A stretch of 64,000 bases of DNA from PoT sp049331405 (GTDB taxonomy: Bacteria > Planctomycetota > Planctomycetia > Isosphaerales > Isosphaeraceae): assembly GCF_049331405.1 (NCBI RefSeq), contig NZ_CP186274.1, forward strand, positions 3,286,001-3,350,000, read 5' to 3'. How positions within the stretch are numbered: the first letter of the stretch is position 1; the number at the start of each line of letters is the position of its first letter. This document shows, in pieces, positions 35,501-44,340 of this stretch. The translations under genes were made by a program, and so were the position numbers. Below the pieces are notes generated by a model. It saw only the letters and a list, made by a program, of their open reading frames with translations. It ran no database searches and had not been told where the DNA came from.

Positions 35501-37191
35501 ATGTGTCGGTCGTGAATACGCTCACAGCCGGCGTCTCCGTCGTGTCGGCGGTCGATGGCGCGGGGAATCGGGTGGCGATCGCATCCTCCGGGGTCGTCAC
35601 CGACAGCATCGCGAGCCTGAAGAGCGGGGCCTCGGTCACGCTGACGCTGTCGGTGGTCTCCTCGACGGATCAACTGGTGACGGACCGCGTGACGGTGACG
35701 AGCGACCTGCCCGACGCGGATGAGTCGGACAACACCGCGAGTGCCTCGGCCCCGGTCGCACGGGCTTCCGATCTCACCGTGTCGATCTCGGGCGATTCCT
35801 CGACCGTGAACGCCGGGCAGACCGTCACCTACACCGTGACGGCCACGAATCGAGGGCCGAGCCAGGCGACGAATGTGGTCTTGAAGGACGTCCTGCCGCA
35901 AGGGGCCGTGTTCGTCTCGGCCGGCCCGGGGATCGCGGGTGTCTCGCAGAGCGGGAACGTCGTGACGCTGGGGATCGGGGCGCTAGACGTCGGCGCGTCG
36001 AGGACCGTGAGCTTCGTGATCCGTGCGGATCAGATCGCGAATACGTCCAATAGTATCAGCATCTCCTCGGATGAGGACGACCTCGCGACGGGGAATAATC
36101 TCGCCAAGGCTTCGTTGAACGTGCTGGAGTCGCCGGGGAGCTTTTCTTTCGCGAACGCTGTCTTCGGCGTGACGAACAACGCAGGGCGGGCCGTCATCAC
36201 CGTCGTGCGGCAAGGGGGGGCACGAGGCCCGGCGACGGTCGTCTACTGCACGCCCGAGGGGGGGACCGCGAAGCCGGGGGTCGACTTCCTGCCAGTGGCG
36301 GGGACCCTGACGTTCCAGCCCGGACAGACGATCGCGACCTTCTCGGTGCCGATCATCGCCTACGCCTACAACCAGACCGACCCGACGATCGCGCTCCGGC
36401 TCATCACGCCGACGGGCGGTCCGACGCTGGGAGATGGGGCGGCGTCGACGATCTGGGTCAACGTCCTCAACAAGGATACGGTCGCCCCCGACGTCCAGGA
36501 GATCCGGCTCTCGGGGCCGTCGACCGGCCTCGGCGACGTCACGCTTTTCTTCAACAAGCCGCTCGACGCGGCGTCGGCCCTCGACCCGAGTCATTTCCAG
36601 GTCGTGTCCGTCGGGGCCGATGGACGGTTCGGCACGGGCGATGACTCGCCGGTCGGCGTCTCGGCGGTCTCATACAACCCGGCGAACAACACCGTCAACC
36701 TGCACTTCGCGACGCCGCTGGGGAGCAACCAGTTCTATCACGTCCGCGTCGTGGGGGTTACCGACCCCGGCGGCCTGAGGATCGCGTCGGGAGTCTACGA
36801 CGCCTACTTCGGCCGAGGGTCGACGCTCGTCTATCCCGATAGTCGCGGGAGCAGCGTGACGCTTCGACTCAACGGCGGCGGCGTGCTCGACCTCACGCGG
36901 TTCGCCAACGGGGACGGGAACCGGCTCCAGATCCTCAACCCCGTCTTCCGCCGCTCGACCCTGATGGGGCGCGTCACGGGGGGCAGTTCCACGAGCCTGG
37001 CTTCGGTGACGGGGCTCGGCTCGTTCGGGCAGGTCAAGCTTCGGCTCTCGACCCCGCCCTTTTACGTGAACCAGATGCCGTTCGGCCGCTCAATCATGTC
37101 GCCGGCCTCCGTCGACACGGTCCTGGATTCGGGCGTGCCCCAGTTCTCGCGTCAGGCCCTCATGGCATTGGCCAGATTGCGTCGCCGGTGA
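32509..37191 (+). CDS. large surface protein: LEPR-XLL-type N-terminus, beta-helix, DUF11 repeats, Calx-beta
   Basis: A 1560-residue protein. The N-terminus (ARPCLEVMEDRLLLTQFTV) has the planctomycete LEPR-XLL-type motif. Residues about 35-370 read as a right-handed parallel beta-helix (ISAGSHNIIVSNYIG, GNVISGNNGAGVLTTG), preceded by a CSLREA-like opening (TVTNISDDGSVGSLRWAI). Six DUF11-type beta domains follow (residues about 476-1205, signature YTVTLTNLGPNDASGVTLID). A Calx-beta domain (about 1215-1320, GTAKPGVDFLPVAGTLTFQPG) and a C-terminal Ig/SbsA-like region (LFFNKPLDAASALDPSHFQV) complete it. It is most likely exported and displayed on the cell surface as an adhesin or envelope component. 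It is monocistronic, with a strong terminator downstream. Confidence 0.88.
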   Translation: MSHASEPRARVGRRAGLRLARPCLEVMEDRLLLTQFTVTNISDDGSVGSLRWAIQQADQGPGGDKIVFAIPGSGLQQIHVQTALPKITVPLTIDGTSQHDYAGVPLIAIVGPGGPTGTNAFDGLAIAAGNTTIEGLAITNFGGNGITISAGSHNIIVSNYIGVLPGSPGASPNGGDGIQVLAGDSVQIGVGDGNQRLGNVISGNGGFGIDLHGGLTPIAGAIVDANFIGTDPTGSSRVGNGSGGILANGLSTSMIGGSFGNVISGNNGAGVLTTGKTDGLVIDNNLIGKAFAGDANLGNLGDGIRLVSSNNIIGGQAGNTIMYNGNPQTGSGAGVSLVGGVLNNAILSNVIASNVGLGIDLGGSGNHQQQPPTLRAMSRGTQPDSVSILGTMSGVPGQTYTIQFYANSKDDPSGYGEGEVFLGSQNLRMDANGSGVINATFLRAVPLGYTLTATATDASGNTSGFARNLPTTDTPDVAVGIQPTSGRLAVGDSQTYLITVTNVGAVVALGVTVTDFLPAGTALVSATTTGALATGSNSLIVNFGNLRPGDTGTLTVVVRTTAAAAPSITNTAIVATISGDNNAGNNVASVTTPVGNVSDLSVQVQASDAKAIEGQTVTYTVTLTNLGPNDASGVTLIDTLPAGTTIVSASSSLGQTAINGSVITTTLASLALSDGPVILTVVVLPSADPDVPIYTNTATVTSSTFDPSLGNNTASASTIVSNLALSLAAPAAVQVGDELTYTAQLTNVGTTTATGISVAGLIPAGLVFNGGFPGAAIDANGNIVATVASLAPGETISIPLSFQVTQAASSNVAFNLAATLPPSDVHLAEASASTDVQTVANLGVVIRPHEGSILAGQTATYDLVVTNQGPSEATGVILRGAIPAGVTIKSIATSQGDFTASDGGFDVELANLLPGISATVTVVVQAGNAAPSFTLSANVVANVFDSDPSDNFASVTTAVAPSANLSVQVTPPNGPLFVGRAFPYIVTVTNHGPYDATNVSVVNTLTAGVSVVSAVDGAGNRVAIASSGVVTDSIASLKSGASVTLTLSVVSSTDQLVTDRVTVTSDLPDADESDNTASASAPVARASDLTVSISGDSSTVNAGQTVTYTVTATNRGPSQATNVVLKDVLPQGAVFVSAGPGIAGVSQSGNVVTLGIGALDVGASRTVSFVIRADQIANTSNSISISSDEDDLATGNNLAKASLNVLESPGSFSFANAVFGVTNNAGRAVITVVRQGGARGPATVVYCTPEGGTAKPGVDFLPVAGTLTFQPGQTIATFSVPIIAYAYNQTDPTIALRLITPTGGPTLGDGAASTIWVNVLNKDTVAPDVQEIRLSGPSTGLGDVTLFFNKPLDAASALDPSHFQVVSVGADGRFGTGDDSPVGVSAVSYNPANNTVNLHFATPLGSNQFYHVRVVGVTDPGGLRIASGVYDAYFGRGSTLVYPDSRGSSVTLRLNGGGVLDLTRFANGDGNRLQILNPVFRRSTLMGRVTGGSSTSLASVTGLGSFGQVKLRLSTPPFYVNQMPFGRSIMSPASVDTVLDSGVPQFSRQALMALARLRRR
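33934..36129 (+). repeat. six DUF11-coding repeats
   Basis: Six diverged direct repeats of about 340-370 bp begin near 33934, 34303, 34675, 35029, 35398 and 35770. Each encodes a block of the form LSVQV...GQTVTYTVTLTN.GP..A..V. Divergence is high at DNA level, so the array is old rather than freshly amplified. Confidence 0.8.
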
Positions 37192-37282
37192 GCGCGGGGG
37201 GGCTCGGCGAGATTTCGGGTGTACCTCGGGTCGCGGTCCGTGTCTGAGGGCTTGAAGAGGGAAGGGAAGGGCATCAAATGAG

Positions 37283-37328
37283 ATCGCCCCGGCTCCTCGG
37301 ATTCGAGGTGCCGGGGCGATGTTTGTTT
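37283..37328 (+). terminator. Rho-independent terminator of the large surface protein gene
   Basis: Arms ATCGCCCCGG (37283-37292) and CCGGGGCGAT (37311-37320) form a 10-bp perfect stem, with a small inner CCTCG/CGAGG pairing, followed by GTTTGTTTT. Confidence 0.85.
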
Positions 37329-37330
37329 TG

Positions 37331-38070
37331 GCAGGAGAGTGGTGAGACGCTCTCGAGCGGTCTCCGGGATCGTTCAGGAACGATCGGTGCCGGGCCGGGC
37401 TTCGGTCGAGCGGCTCCCGCTTCCGCGGTTCGAGTTCACATAAGCGGCGGTCAAAACTCCCAACAACGCCGAGCGACGCCCCGCGCGGGAAGACTTCCCA
37501 CCGCGACGGATGCGAGCCACAGTGCCTGCCCACTCAAAACCCGAATGCACAGGTGCGTTTCTCTTAGGATTCGACTCGCTCATCGACATTAACTCCCCGT
37601 GAAAGAACAAGTCCTCAACCACCGGGGACCTGTCCTGCCACTCGATTGCGCCGGGAAGGACCCCATCCGTCCTGGCTCAGGAACGCCATCGTGGAACCGG
37701 TAGTCCGGCCGTTCCTCGGTCGACACGACCGCAACGAGACGACAATTTCGCGGTTGAACCGATCGGACTCCCCGTCATACGAACGGGGAGCCTCGCCTGT
37801 TCCAACCGCTCCGCGCGAAAACACCGGCAAGTGCCTAACTCATCGGACCATCCCTGCCTCGCGCTTCAACCCGTTCATTCCGGACGTCTGAGGAGGCCCC
37901 GAAAGGCGGGAGGACCCCTTCTGCCCGAAAATCCTACGTGACCGGAACGGGTCGAAAATGAGGGATGATCACGGGCTTGGTAGACACGCCGGTGAATCTA
38001 ACAGTCGCGAACGATTGCGGCAACAGGAAAAAGTCACGAATTCTAGAATGAAAGCAACGATATCTTTCGT
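37331..38070. other. gene-poor interval
   Basis: About 740 bp with only short overlapping open frames lacking motifs. Near its right end, imperfect arms GAATGAAAG (38046-38054) and CTTTCGTTC (38064-38072) can fold and overlap the stop codon of the next minus-strand gene; this could be a weak terminator for it. Confidence 0.4.
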
Positions 38071-39198
38071 TCATGGGCGGGATGAACGGGAGTGCACGGC
38101 TGCGATGCTCGGCAAATGAACATGAGTCTGCATGGCGGGCCCCGGCGGCTTGTGGGCGTCGACGGCGGGCTTCGGCTGGAGCATCGAGTGGAAGAGTAGG
38201 ATGGTCGCTAATCCATTGAAAAGTGCGTGCATGACGAACGGGGCGATGAGGCTCCCCGTCCGGTCGTAGATCCAGCCGAGGCCGAGCGCGAGGACGAAGA
38301 TCGCGATCGGCGCGGGCCACTGAGCGATATGCACGCCCCCGAAGAGGACCGAGGTCGCGACGATCGCGAGCGTTCGCGTCGTCGTCGGGACCAGGACGCT
38401 CGAGTCTTTGGGCTCCGAGTCGGCGGGGAAGCTCACCTCCGAATCGAGGGATTCGAGGATCAGGTCTTCCTGGGGGAAGGCGAGGTCGTCGTGCGAGGGG
38501 CGGTGCGAGATCACGACAGGCCTGAACTGATTCGCGAGCCAGCCCTGGATCAGGCCCCGGAAGATCAACTCCTCGGCGGCGGGGGCCAGGACCACAGCGG
38601 AGATCAAGGCGATGATCGCGCTTCCGATTCCGAAATTGGCCTCGATCATGTCCTGGACGGGATGCTCCAGCGACTTTTGGCCGAGGTATTGCCAGAGCCT
38701 CGAGGCCGTGAAGTTCACGAAGTAGACCACCGGCGTCGTGATCAGGAACCCCATGACGCCCGCGGAGACGTTCCGCTTCAGGCCGGCCCATTGCAGGCCG
38801 AGCGCCCGCAGCGGCGCCCTCGTCGCCGTGCTGAGGGCGATCGGGATCAGGATCAGGAGGACCAGGTTCGCGATGCTCGTGATCGCCATCAATTCTGCGG
38901 ACGACATCTTCCCGAGGGCCTTGGGCTTCCCCTCGGCGGGCGGGACGGGCGTGAGTTGGCCGCTGGCGGCCATGTAGATGACCGAGATGGCGATCTGGAC
39001 GAGCAGCCAGGTCATGACGACGATGCCAACGGTCGTCAAGGTCCAGGGGGCGTCGATCCGTTTCGACGGCTCGAGCAGGGGTTTCCGATCCCTCAGCTGC
39101 ATGAATGCCCAGGCCCAGGCCATGACCATCCCGAAAAGGGTGATCGAGAGGATGAAGCGTAGCAGGACAGCGGCGAGTTGGGCGGGAGAAGCCGTCAT
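38071..39198 (-). CDS. CPBP-family intramembrane metalloprotease
   Basis: A 375-residue polytopic membrane protein of the CPBP (CAAX protease and bacteriocin-processing; Abi) family. Motif 1 is EELIFRG (209-215), motif 2 is FGGVHIAQW with His290, and motif 3 is HALFN with His324; together these bind the catalytic zinc in the membrane. About seven hydrophobic segments are visible. A charged loop of roughly 45 residues lies between motifs 1 and 2 (about 230-275, ending DSSVLVPTT), longer than usual, and may be a soluble insertion. The substrate is unknown; bacterial members process membrane proteins or protect against bacteriocins. It is transcribed divergently from tyrS. Confidence 0.88.
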   Translation of the reverse strand: MTASPAQLAAVLLRFILSITLFGMVMAWAWAFMQLRDRKPLLEPSKRIDAPWTLTTVGIVVMTWLLVQIAISVIYMAASGQLTPVPPAEGKPKALGKMSSAELMAITSIANLVLLILIPIALSTATRAPLRALGLQWAGLKRNVSAGVMGFLITTPVVYFVNFTASRLWQYLGQKSLEHPVQDMIEANFGIGSAIIALISAVVLAPAAEELIFRGLIQGWLANQFRPVVISHRPSHDDLAFPQEDLILESLDSEVSFPADSEPKDSSVLVPTTTRTLAIVATSVLFGGVHIAQWPAPIAIFVLALGLGWIYDRTGSLIAPFVMHALFNGLATILLFHSMLQPKPAVDAHKPPGPAMQTHVHLPSIAAVHSRSSRP

Positions 39199-39343
39199 GG
39201 ATCGAGGTCCGGGGGACGCGGGCAGGCAACTGTCCTGAAGCCGAAGCGCATCGCAACGTTGAAGCTTACGGCCACCTTGCCCGAAATCAACCTAACGCCT
39301 AGAATCGGCGGGCGCTACTGACCTAGAGGAGGCGGTGTTTTCG

Positions 39344-40561
39344 ATGCGGGACGTCAGCGAACAGTTGCAGATCCTTCGCCGGGGCGTGGAAGAGATCGTC
39401 CCCGAGGCCGATTTCCTCAAGATGCTCGAGAAATCGGTCAAGGACAACGTGCCCCTGCGCGTGAAGTACGGGATCGACCCGACCGGGATCAACGTCCACC
39501 TCGGCCACACCGTGCCGCTACGGAAGTTGAAGCAGTTCCAGGACCTGGGCCACACTGCCGTCATCATCATCGGCAACTACACGGCCCTCGTCGGCGACCC
39601 CTCGGGACGCGACGAGACCCGCGCGTCACTGACCGAGGAGCAGGTCGCCTCGAATGCCAAGGACTACTTGAGGCAGGTCGGGCGGATCATCGACCTTGAC
39701 CGCGCCGAGGTCCATCACAACGGCGACTGGTTCTCGAAGTGGTCGTTCCTCGACGTGCTCGACCTGACCCGGCAGATGACCCTCTCGCAGATCTCGGCCC
39801 GCGAGGACTTCGCCAAGCGGCTCGCCGCCGAGAAGCCGGTCTACCTGCACGAGTGCCTCTACCCCTTGATGCAAGGGTGGGACTCGGTCGAGATCAAGGC
39901 GGATGTGGAACTCGGCGGCTCCGAGCAGCTGTTCAGCCTGATGGTCGCCCGGGGGCTCCAGCAGTCCCGCGGCCAGCGGCCCCAGGTCGCGATGACCATG
40001 CCGATCCTCGTCGGCACCGACGGCACGCGCCGGATGGGCAAGAGCCTGGGGAATGATATCGGCATCGGGCTGTCGGCGAGCGACCTCTTTGGCAAGCTCA
40101 TGAGCATCCCCGACGAGCCCCTGCGGCAGTACTTCACGCTGCTGACCGACATCTCCATCGCCGAGGTCGACCAACTCCTCGCCCCGGGTGTCAACCCGCG
40201 CGACTCGAAGGAGTTCCTGGCCAAGGAGATCATCTCCGGCTTGCTCTCTCGGGCCGAGGCTGACGCCGCGGCCGATGAGTTCCGCAAGCGGGCCAAGGGG
40301 GAAGACCCTGACGACATCAAGGTGGCCCCCTTCGATCGGAGCCAGCTTGACGTCGAAGGCAAGATCGCGATCCCCCGGTTGCTCGTGGGCCTTGGGCTCG
40401 AGCAGAGCACCTCGAATGCCAGGCGCGTGATCGAGGGGGGCGGCGTCTCGATCGGACCTGAGCGGACGTCGGTCTCCGACGTGAAGGCCCTGGTCGAGGT
40501 GCAGGAAGGCCTGATCGTCCGGGTCGGCAAGCACCGGATCGTCCGCGTCGTCTGGAAGTAA
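39344..40561 (+). CDS. tyrS: tyrosine--tRNA ligase
   Basis: A 405-residue class Ic aminoacyl-tRNA synthetase charging tRNA-Tyr. The HIGH motif appears as HLGH (52-55), and the KMSKS loop as RMGKS (230-234). DVELGGSEQLFSLMVARGLQ contains the tyrosine-site QxxQ region. An S4 RNA-binding domain ends the protein (IPRLLVGLGLEQSTSNARRVIEGGGVSI is at about 340-370). The form is the TyrRS2 (TyrZ-like) branch rather than E. coli TyrS. ATG 39344 follows GAGGAGG (39326-39332); a GTG at 39335 is too near that site. It is the first gene of a plus-strand run reaching glpD. Confidence 0.95.
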   Translation: MRDVSEQLQILRRGVEEIVPEADFLKMLEKSVKDNVPLRVKYGIDPTGINVHLGHTVPLRKLKQFQDLGHTAVIIIGNYTALVGDPSGRDETRASLTEEQVASNAKDYLRQVGRIIDLDRAEVHHNGDWFSKWSFLDVLDLTRQMTLSQISAREDFAKRLAAEKPVYLHECLYPLMQGWDSVEIKADVELGGSEQLFSLMVARGLQQSRGQRPQVAMTMPILVGTDGTRRMGKSLGNDIGIGLSASDLFGKLMSIPDEPLRQYFTLLTDISIAEVDQLLAPGVNPRDSKEFLAKEIISGLLSRAEADAAADEFRKRAKGEDPDDIKVAPFDRSQLDVEGKIAIPRLLVGLGLEQSTSNARRVIEGGGVSIGPERTSVSDVKALVEVQEGLIVRVGKHRIVRVVWK

Positions 40562-40590
40562 CCTGAGAATCTGGAGTCGAGAAAAACCAT

Positions 40591-41655
40591 ATGGCGACGC
40601 ACGGCTTTGGCATCATCGGCTGCGGGATGATTGCGGAGTTCCACACCCGCGCGATCAATGACATCGAAGGTGCCAGCGTCGTCGCCGCCTTCAGCCGCAA
40701 CCCGGCCAACGGCAAGAAGATCGCCGACCTGGCCGGGGGCGACTGCGTCGTCTACGACGACCTCACGAAGATGCTCGCCCACCCCGGGCTCGACATCGTC
40801 TGCGTCTGCACGCCCAGCGGCGCCCACCTCGAGCCGAGCATTCAGGCGGCGAAGGCCGGCAAGCATGTCGTGGTCGAGAAGCCGCTCGAGATCACGCTCC
40901 CCCGTTGCGACGCGATCATCCAGGCCTGCGACGATGCCGGGGTCCGCCTCTGCACGATCTTCCCCTCCCGGTTCAGCGAGTCGAACATCGCCCTCAAGCG
41001 TGCGATCGACTCGGGCCGGTTCGGCCGCCTCACCCTGGGCGACACCTACGTCAAGTGGTGGCGGACCCAGGCCTACTACGACTCGGGCGGCTGGCGAGGG
41101 ACCTGGGACCTCGACGGCGGCGGCGCCCTGATGAACCAGGCGATCCACAACGTCGACCTCATCTCGTGGCTGATGGGGGACGTCGACACGATCCAGGCGC
41201 TCACCGGCCTCCTGGTTCACGAGCGCATCGAGGTCGAGGACACGGCCGTCGCCGCCATCCGGTTCAAGAACGGGGCCCTCGGCGTCATCGAGGCGGCCAC
41301 GAGCGCCTATCCCGGGCTGCTCAAGCGGACCGAGATCCACGGCGAGTTCGGCTCGGCCCGCGTCGAGCAGGATGACATCACGCTCTGGACTTTCGCCAAT
41401 GAGGCTCCCGAGGATGCGTCGATCCTCGAGAAGATGCGGGGCTCGTCGGGGTTTGCCGCCGGCGCGAGCGACCCCAGGGGGATCAACCACGCGGGGCATC
41501 GCGACCAACTCGCCGACTTCCTCAGGGCGATCGACGAAGGGGGGGAGCCCCTCGTCGACGGCCGGGAAGGGCGCAAGTCGGTCGAGATCATCCGCGCGAT
41601 CTATCAGTCGTCGAAAGAAGGCAAGGCGATCCGGCTGCCGTACGAGGATCGATGA
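40591..41655 (+). CDS. Gfo/Idh/MocA family oxidoreductase
   Basis: A 354-residue NAD(P)-dependent oxidoreductase. The Rossmann motif is FGIIGCGMIAEFHTRAI at the N-terminus; CVCTPSGAHLEPSIQAAKAGKH and VEKPLEI are the family's second signature, with Lys of EKP in the active site. WDLDGGGALMNQAIHNVDLI holds the conserved Asp/His pair of the C-terminal beta domain. Members oxidise sugars, inositols or their nucleotides. The substrate is not predictable. The gene lies 29 bp after tyrS and is probably cotranscribed with it, without an obvious functional link. Confidence 0.92.
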   Translation: MATHGFGIIGCGMIAEFHTRAINDIEGASVVAAFSRNPANGKKIADLAGGDCVVYDDLTKMLAHPGLDIVCVCTPSGAHLEPSIQAAKAGKHVVVEKPLEITLPRCDAIIQACDDAGVRLCTIFPSRFSESNIALKRAIDSGRFGRLTLGDTYVKWWRTQAYYDSGGWRGTWDLDGGGALMNQAIHNVDLISWLMGDVDTIQALTGLLVHERIEVEDTAVAAIRFKNGALGVIEAATSAYPGLLKRTEIHGEFGSARVEQDDITLWTFANEAPEDASILEKMRGSSGFAAGASDPRGINHAGHRDQLADFLRAIDEGGEPLVDGREGRKSVEIIRAIYQSSKEGKAIRLPYEDR

Positions 41656-41765
41656 GCGTCTTGCTGAAGGTCAAGGAGTCCGGGGGGAGCCCGGGCTTCG
41701 AGTCCCGCCGCGAGCCGGGCCTGGGGTGTGCATCCTTCGGGGATCGAGCGTCAAAGGAGTGACCG

Positions 41766-42734
41766 ATGCGGCGCCGCAACCGTGTGCTGGATTACAGCGT
41801 ATATCTCGTGGTTCGGCTGATCGTCGGGATCGCCCAGGCGCTCACGATCGAACAGTCGTACGCCTTTGCCGAGTTCCTGGCGGCCATCCTCTATCGCGTG
41901 GACAAGCGGCATCGTCAGGTCGGGCTCGATAACCTCAAGTCGGCCTTCGGCGACAAGTACAACGATGCCGAGCGCGACCAGATCGTGCGGGGCGTCTATC
42001 GGCACTTCTGCAAGATGCTGATGGAGATCCTCCACATCCCGCGCAAGCTCCACCCGACCACCTGGCGGGATCGGATCACCCTCGTCGGCCACGAGAAGGT
42101 GCTCAACGCCTTCTTCAAGGGGGGGCCGGTGATCCTCCTGAGCGGCCACTTCGGCAACTGGGAGATGGCCGGGTATCTTTTCGGGGTCTTCGGCTTCCCG
42201 CCGCACTCGGTCGCGCGTACCCTTGATAATATCTATCTCGACCGTTTCTTGCGTTCGTTCCGGGAGCGGACCGGGCAGAAAATGATCCCCAAGTCGGGCG
42301 GGTACGACCAGATGCTCGAAGTCCTCCGGACGGGGGGCGTCCTCTCGTTCCTCGCCGACCAGGACGCGGGGCAGAACGGCCTCTTCGTCGACTTCTTCGG
42401 CCGGCCGGCCTCGACGCACAAGGCCATCGCCATCCTCGCGATCGAGCACAACGCCCCGGTCGTCGTTGGCTATGCCAGGCGCCTCGGCGACGGCTTCCAG
42501 TATGAGGTCGGCTGCGAGGTCGTGATCGAGCCCTGGGAGTGGACGGGCGAGGCCGACGACGTCAAGCTCCTGACCCAGCGCTATACCTCGGCGCTCGAGG
42601 CGGTGGTCCGCCGATCGCCCGAGCAATATCTCTGGCTCCACCGGCGCTGGAAGCACCAGCCGAAGCCCCGGAAGAAGCGGACGCCCACCGCGCCCGTCGA
42701 GGCGGCCGAGAACGCGGAAGCCCGGTCGAACTGA
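41766..42734 (+). CDS. LpxL/HtrB-type lysophospholipid acyltransferase
   Basis: A 322-residue inner-membrane acyltransferase of the lipid A late-acyltransferase family. The catalytic HX4D/E-type block is SGHFGNWEMAGYL (His128, Glu133), and FLADQDAGQNGLFVDFFGRPA and YLWLHRRWKHQP are other family signatures. An N-terminal hydrophobic helix (residues 12-25) anchors it. By family it adds secondary acyl chains to lipid A or to a related lipid. The next gene encodes glycerol-3-phosphate dehydrogenase, which also touches lipid metabolism. The C-terminal 25 residues are Lys/Arg/Pro-rich. Confidence 0.9.
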   Translation: MRRRNRVLDYSVYLVVRLIVGIAQALTIEQSYAFAEFLAAILYRVDKRHRQVGLDNLKSAFGDKYNDAERDQIVRGVYRHFCKMLMEILHIPRKLHPTTWRDRITLVGHEKVLNAFFKGGPVILLSGHFGNWEMAGYLFGVFGFPPHSVARTLDNIYLDRFLRSFRERTGQKMIPKSGGYDQMLEVLRTGGVLSFLADQDAGQNGLFVDFFGRPASTHKAIAILAIEHNAPVVVGYARRLGDGFQYEVGCEVVIEPWEWTGEADDVKLLTQRYTSALEAVVRRSPEQYLWLHRRWKHQPKPRKKRTPTAPVEAAENAEARSN

Positions 42735-42781
42735 AACCAAGGGCCTGGCCCTACTTCTACGACGCAAGCTCGAGGAGCACG

Positions 42782-44335
42782 ATGACGCGACAAGCCATGA
42801 TCGACCGCGTCCGTGCCGGCGAGACCTGGGACATCGTCGTCATCGGCGGCGGGGCCACCGGCCTGGGCGTCGCCGTCGATGCGGTCACGCGAGGCTATCG
42901 GACCCTGCTCCTCGAGTCGCACGACTTCGCCAAGGGGACGTCGAGCCGGAGCACCAAGCTCGTCCACGGCGGGGTCCGCTACCTCGAGCAGGGGCGAGTC
43001 GGCATGGTCCGCGAGGCTCTCCGCGAGCGCGGGCTCCTGCGGCAGAACGCCCCGCACCTCGTCCATGACATGGCCTTCGTCGTCCCCGCGTATAACTGGT
43101 GGTCGCGCCCTTATTTCGGAGTCGGCCTGAAGGTCTACGACCTCCTCTCCGGCTCGCTTGGGCTCGGGGCCTCCCGCTCGATCGGCCGCGACGAGACCTT
43201 GGCCCGGCTCCCGACCCTGCGCCCGCAAGGGCTGCAAGGGGGGAGCCTCTACTACGATGGCCAGTTCGACGACGCCCGCCTCGCGATCGCCCTGCTGAGG
43301 ACGGCGCTCGACCAGGGGGGATGTGCCCTCAACTATTGCCCCGTCACGTCGATCCTGCATCGCAACGGCCAGACCTCCGGCGTGACGGCCAGGGATGCCG
43401 AGACCGGCGAGGACTTCGAGATCCAGGGGCGCTGCGTCGTCAACGCGACCGGGGTCTTCGTCGACGCGATCCGATCCATGGACGAGCCGAGCTCCCGGGG
43501 CATCATCGCCCCGAGCCGGGGGATTCACGTGGTCCTCGACCGCAGCTTCCTGCCCGGCGACTCGGCGTTGCTGATCCCCAGGACCGAGGACGGCCGCGTC
43601 CTCTTCACGATCCCCTGGCATGACCGCGTCCTGCTGGGCACCACCGACACCCCCGTCGACGACATCGAGTGGGAGCCCAGACCCTCCAAGGACGATGTGG
43701 CGTACCTGCTCGAGTATGCCGGCAAGTACCTCGTGAAGGCCCCCAAGACCTCCGACGTCCTCAGCCAGTTCGCGGGTCTCCGGCCGCTTCTGAAGGACGA
43801 CCATACCTCCAAGACCTCGAAGCTTTCGCGAGAGCTTCACCTGGCAACGTCGAAGACCGGCCTGGTCACGATCACCGGCGGCAAGTGGACGACCTATCGC
43901 CTGATGGCGGAGCAGGCCGTCGACCAGGCCGTTGAGGTGGGGGGCCTCGCCACGCGTCCCTGCGTGACCTCGACCTGGAAGCTCCACGGGGCGGAGGATG
44001 TCTCGCCGGACGAACCTCGCGCCGTCTACGGGTCGGATCGCCCGGCCCTGAATCGGCTTTGCGCAGAGCGGCCCGAATGGTCGCCGCCGCTCCATCCGAG
44101 GCTCCCCTACCTGATGGGGGAGGTCGTCTGGGCGGTTCGTTTCGAGTCCGCGAGGACGGTCGAGGACGTCCTCGCCAGGCGGACACGAGCCCTGATCCTG
44201 GATGCCCGGGCGAGCCTGGATATCGCCCCGGCCGTCGCGAGCTTGATGGGTCAGGAACTCGGGCGCGACAACGCCTGGGTCGAGGATCAGTGTCGCGCCT
44301 TCCAGGAACTCGTGAGCCAGTATCTCATCAACTGA
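42782..44335 (+). CDS. glpD: FAD-dependent glycerol-3-phosphate dehydrogenase
   Basis: A 517-residue flavoenzyme oxidising sn-glycerol-3-phosphate to dihydroxyacetone phosphate and passing electrons to quinone at the membrane. The FAD-binding motif is VVIGGGATGLGVAVDA (about 19-34); SRSTKLVHGGVRYLEQ is the GlpD signature. FTIPWHDRVLLGTTDTPV and ITGGKWTTYRLMAEQ are other family blocks. The C-terminal helical domain (about 395-515) is present, so it is full-length. ATG 42782 has GAGGAG upstream and is preferred over a far upstream open frame that overlaps the previous gene. It ends five bases from the convergent ABC-F gene. Confidence 0.93.
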   Translation: MTRQAMIDRVRAGETWDIVVIGGGATGLGVAVDAVTRGYRTLLLESHDFAKGTSSRSTKLVHGGVRYLEQGRVGMVREALRERGLLRQNAPHLVHDMAFVVPAYNWWSRPYFGVGLKVYDLLSGSLGLGASRSIGRDETLARLPTLRPQGLQGGSLYYDGQFDDARLAIALLRTALDQGGCALNYCPVTSILHRNGQTSGVTARDAETGEDFEIQGRCVVNATGVFVDAIRSMDEPSSRGIIAPSRGIHVVLDRSFLPGDSALLIPRTEDGRVLFTIPWHDRVLLGTTDTPVDDIEWEPRPSKDDVAYLLEYAGKYLVKAPKTSDVLSQFAGLRPLLKDDHTSKTSKLSRELHLATSKTGLVTITGGKWTTYRLMAEQAVDQAVEVGGLATRPCVTSTWKLHGAEDVSPDEPRAVYGSDRPALNRLCAERPEWSPPLHPRLPYLMGEVVWAVRFESARTVEDVLARRTRALILDARASLDIAPAVASLMGQELGRDNAWVEDQCRAFQELVSQYLIN

Positions 44336-44340
44336 CCAGC

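Noticed and set aside
34120..35901. 593-codon open frame on the minus strand
   Set aside because: Antisense to the DUF11 repeats; the product is almost only Arg, Asp, Gly and Val.
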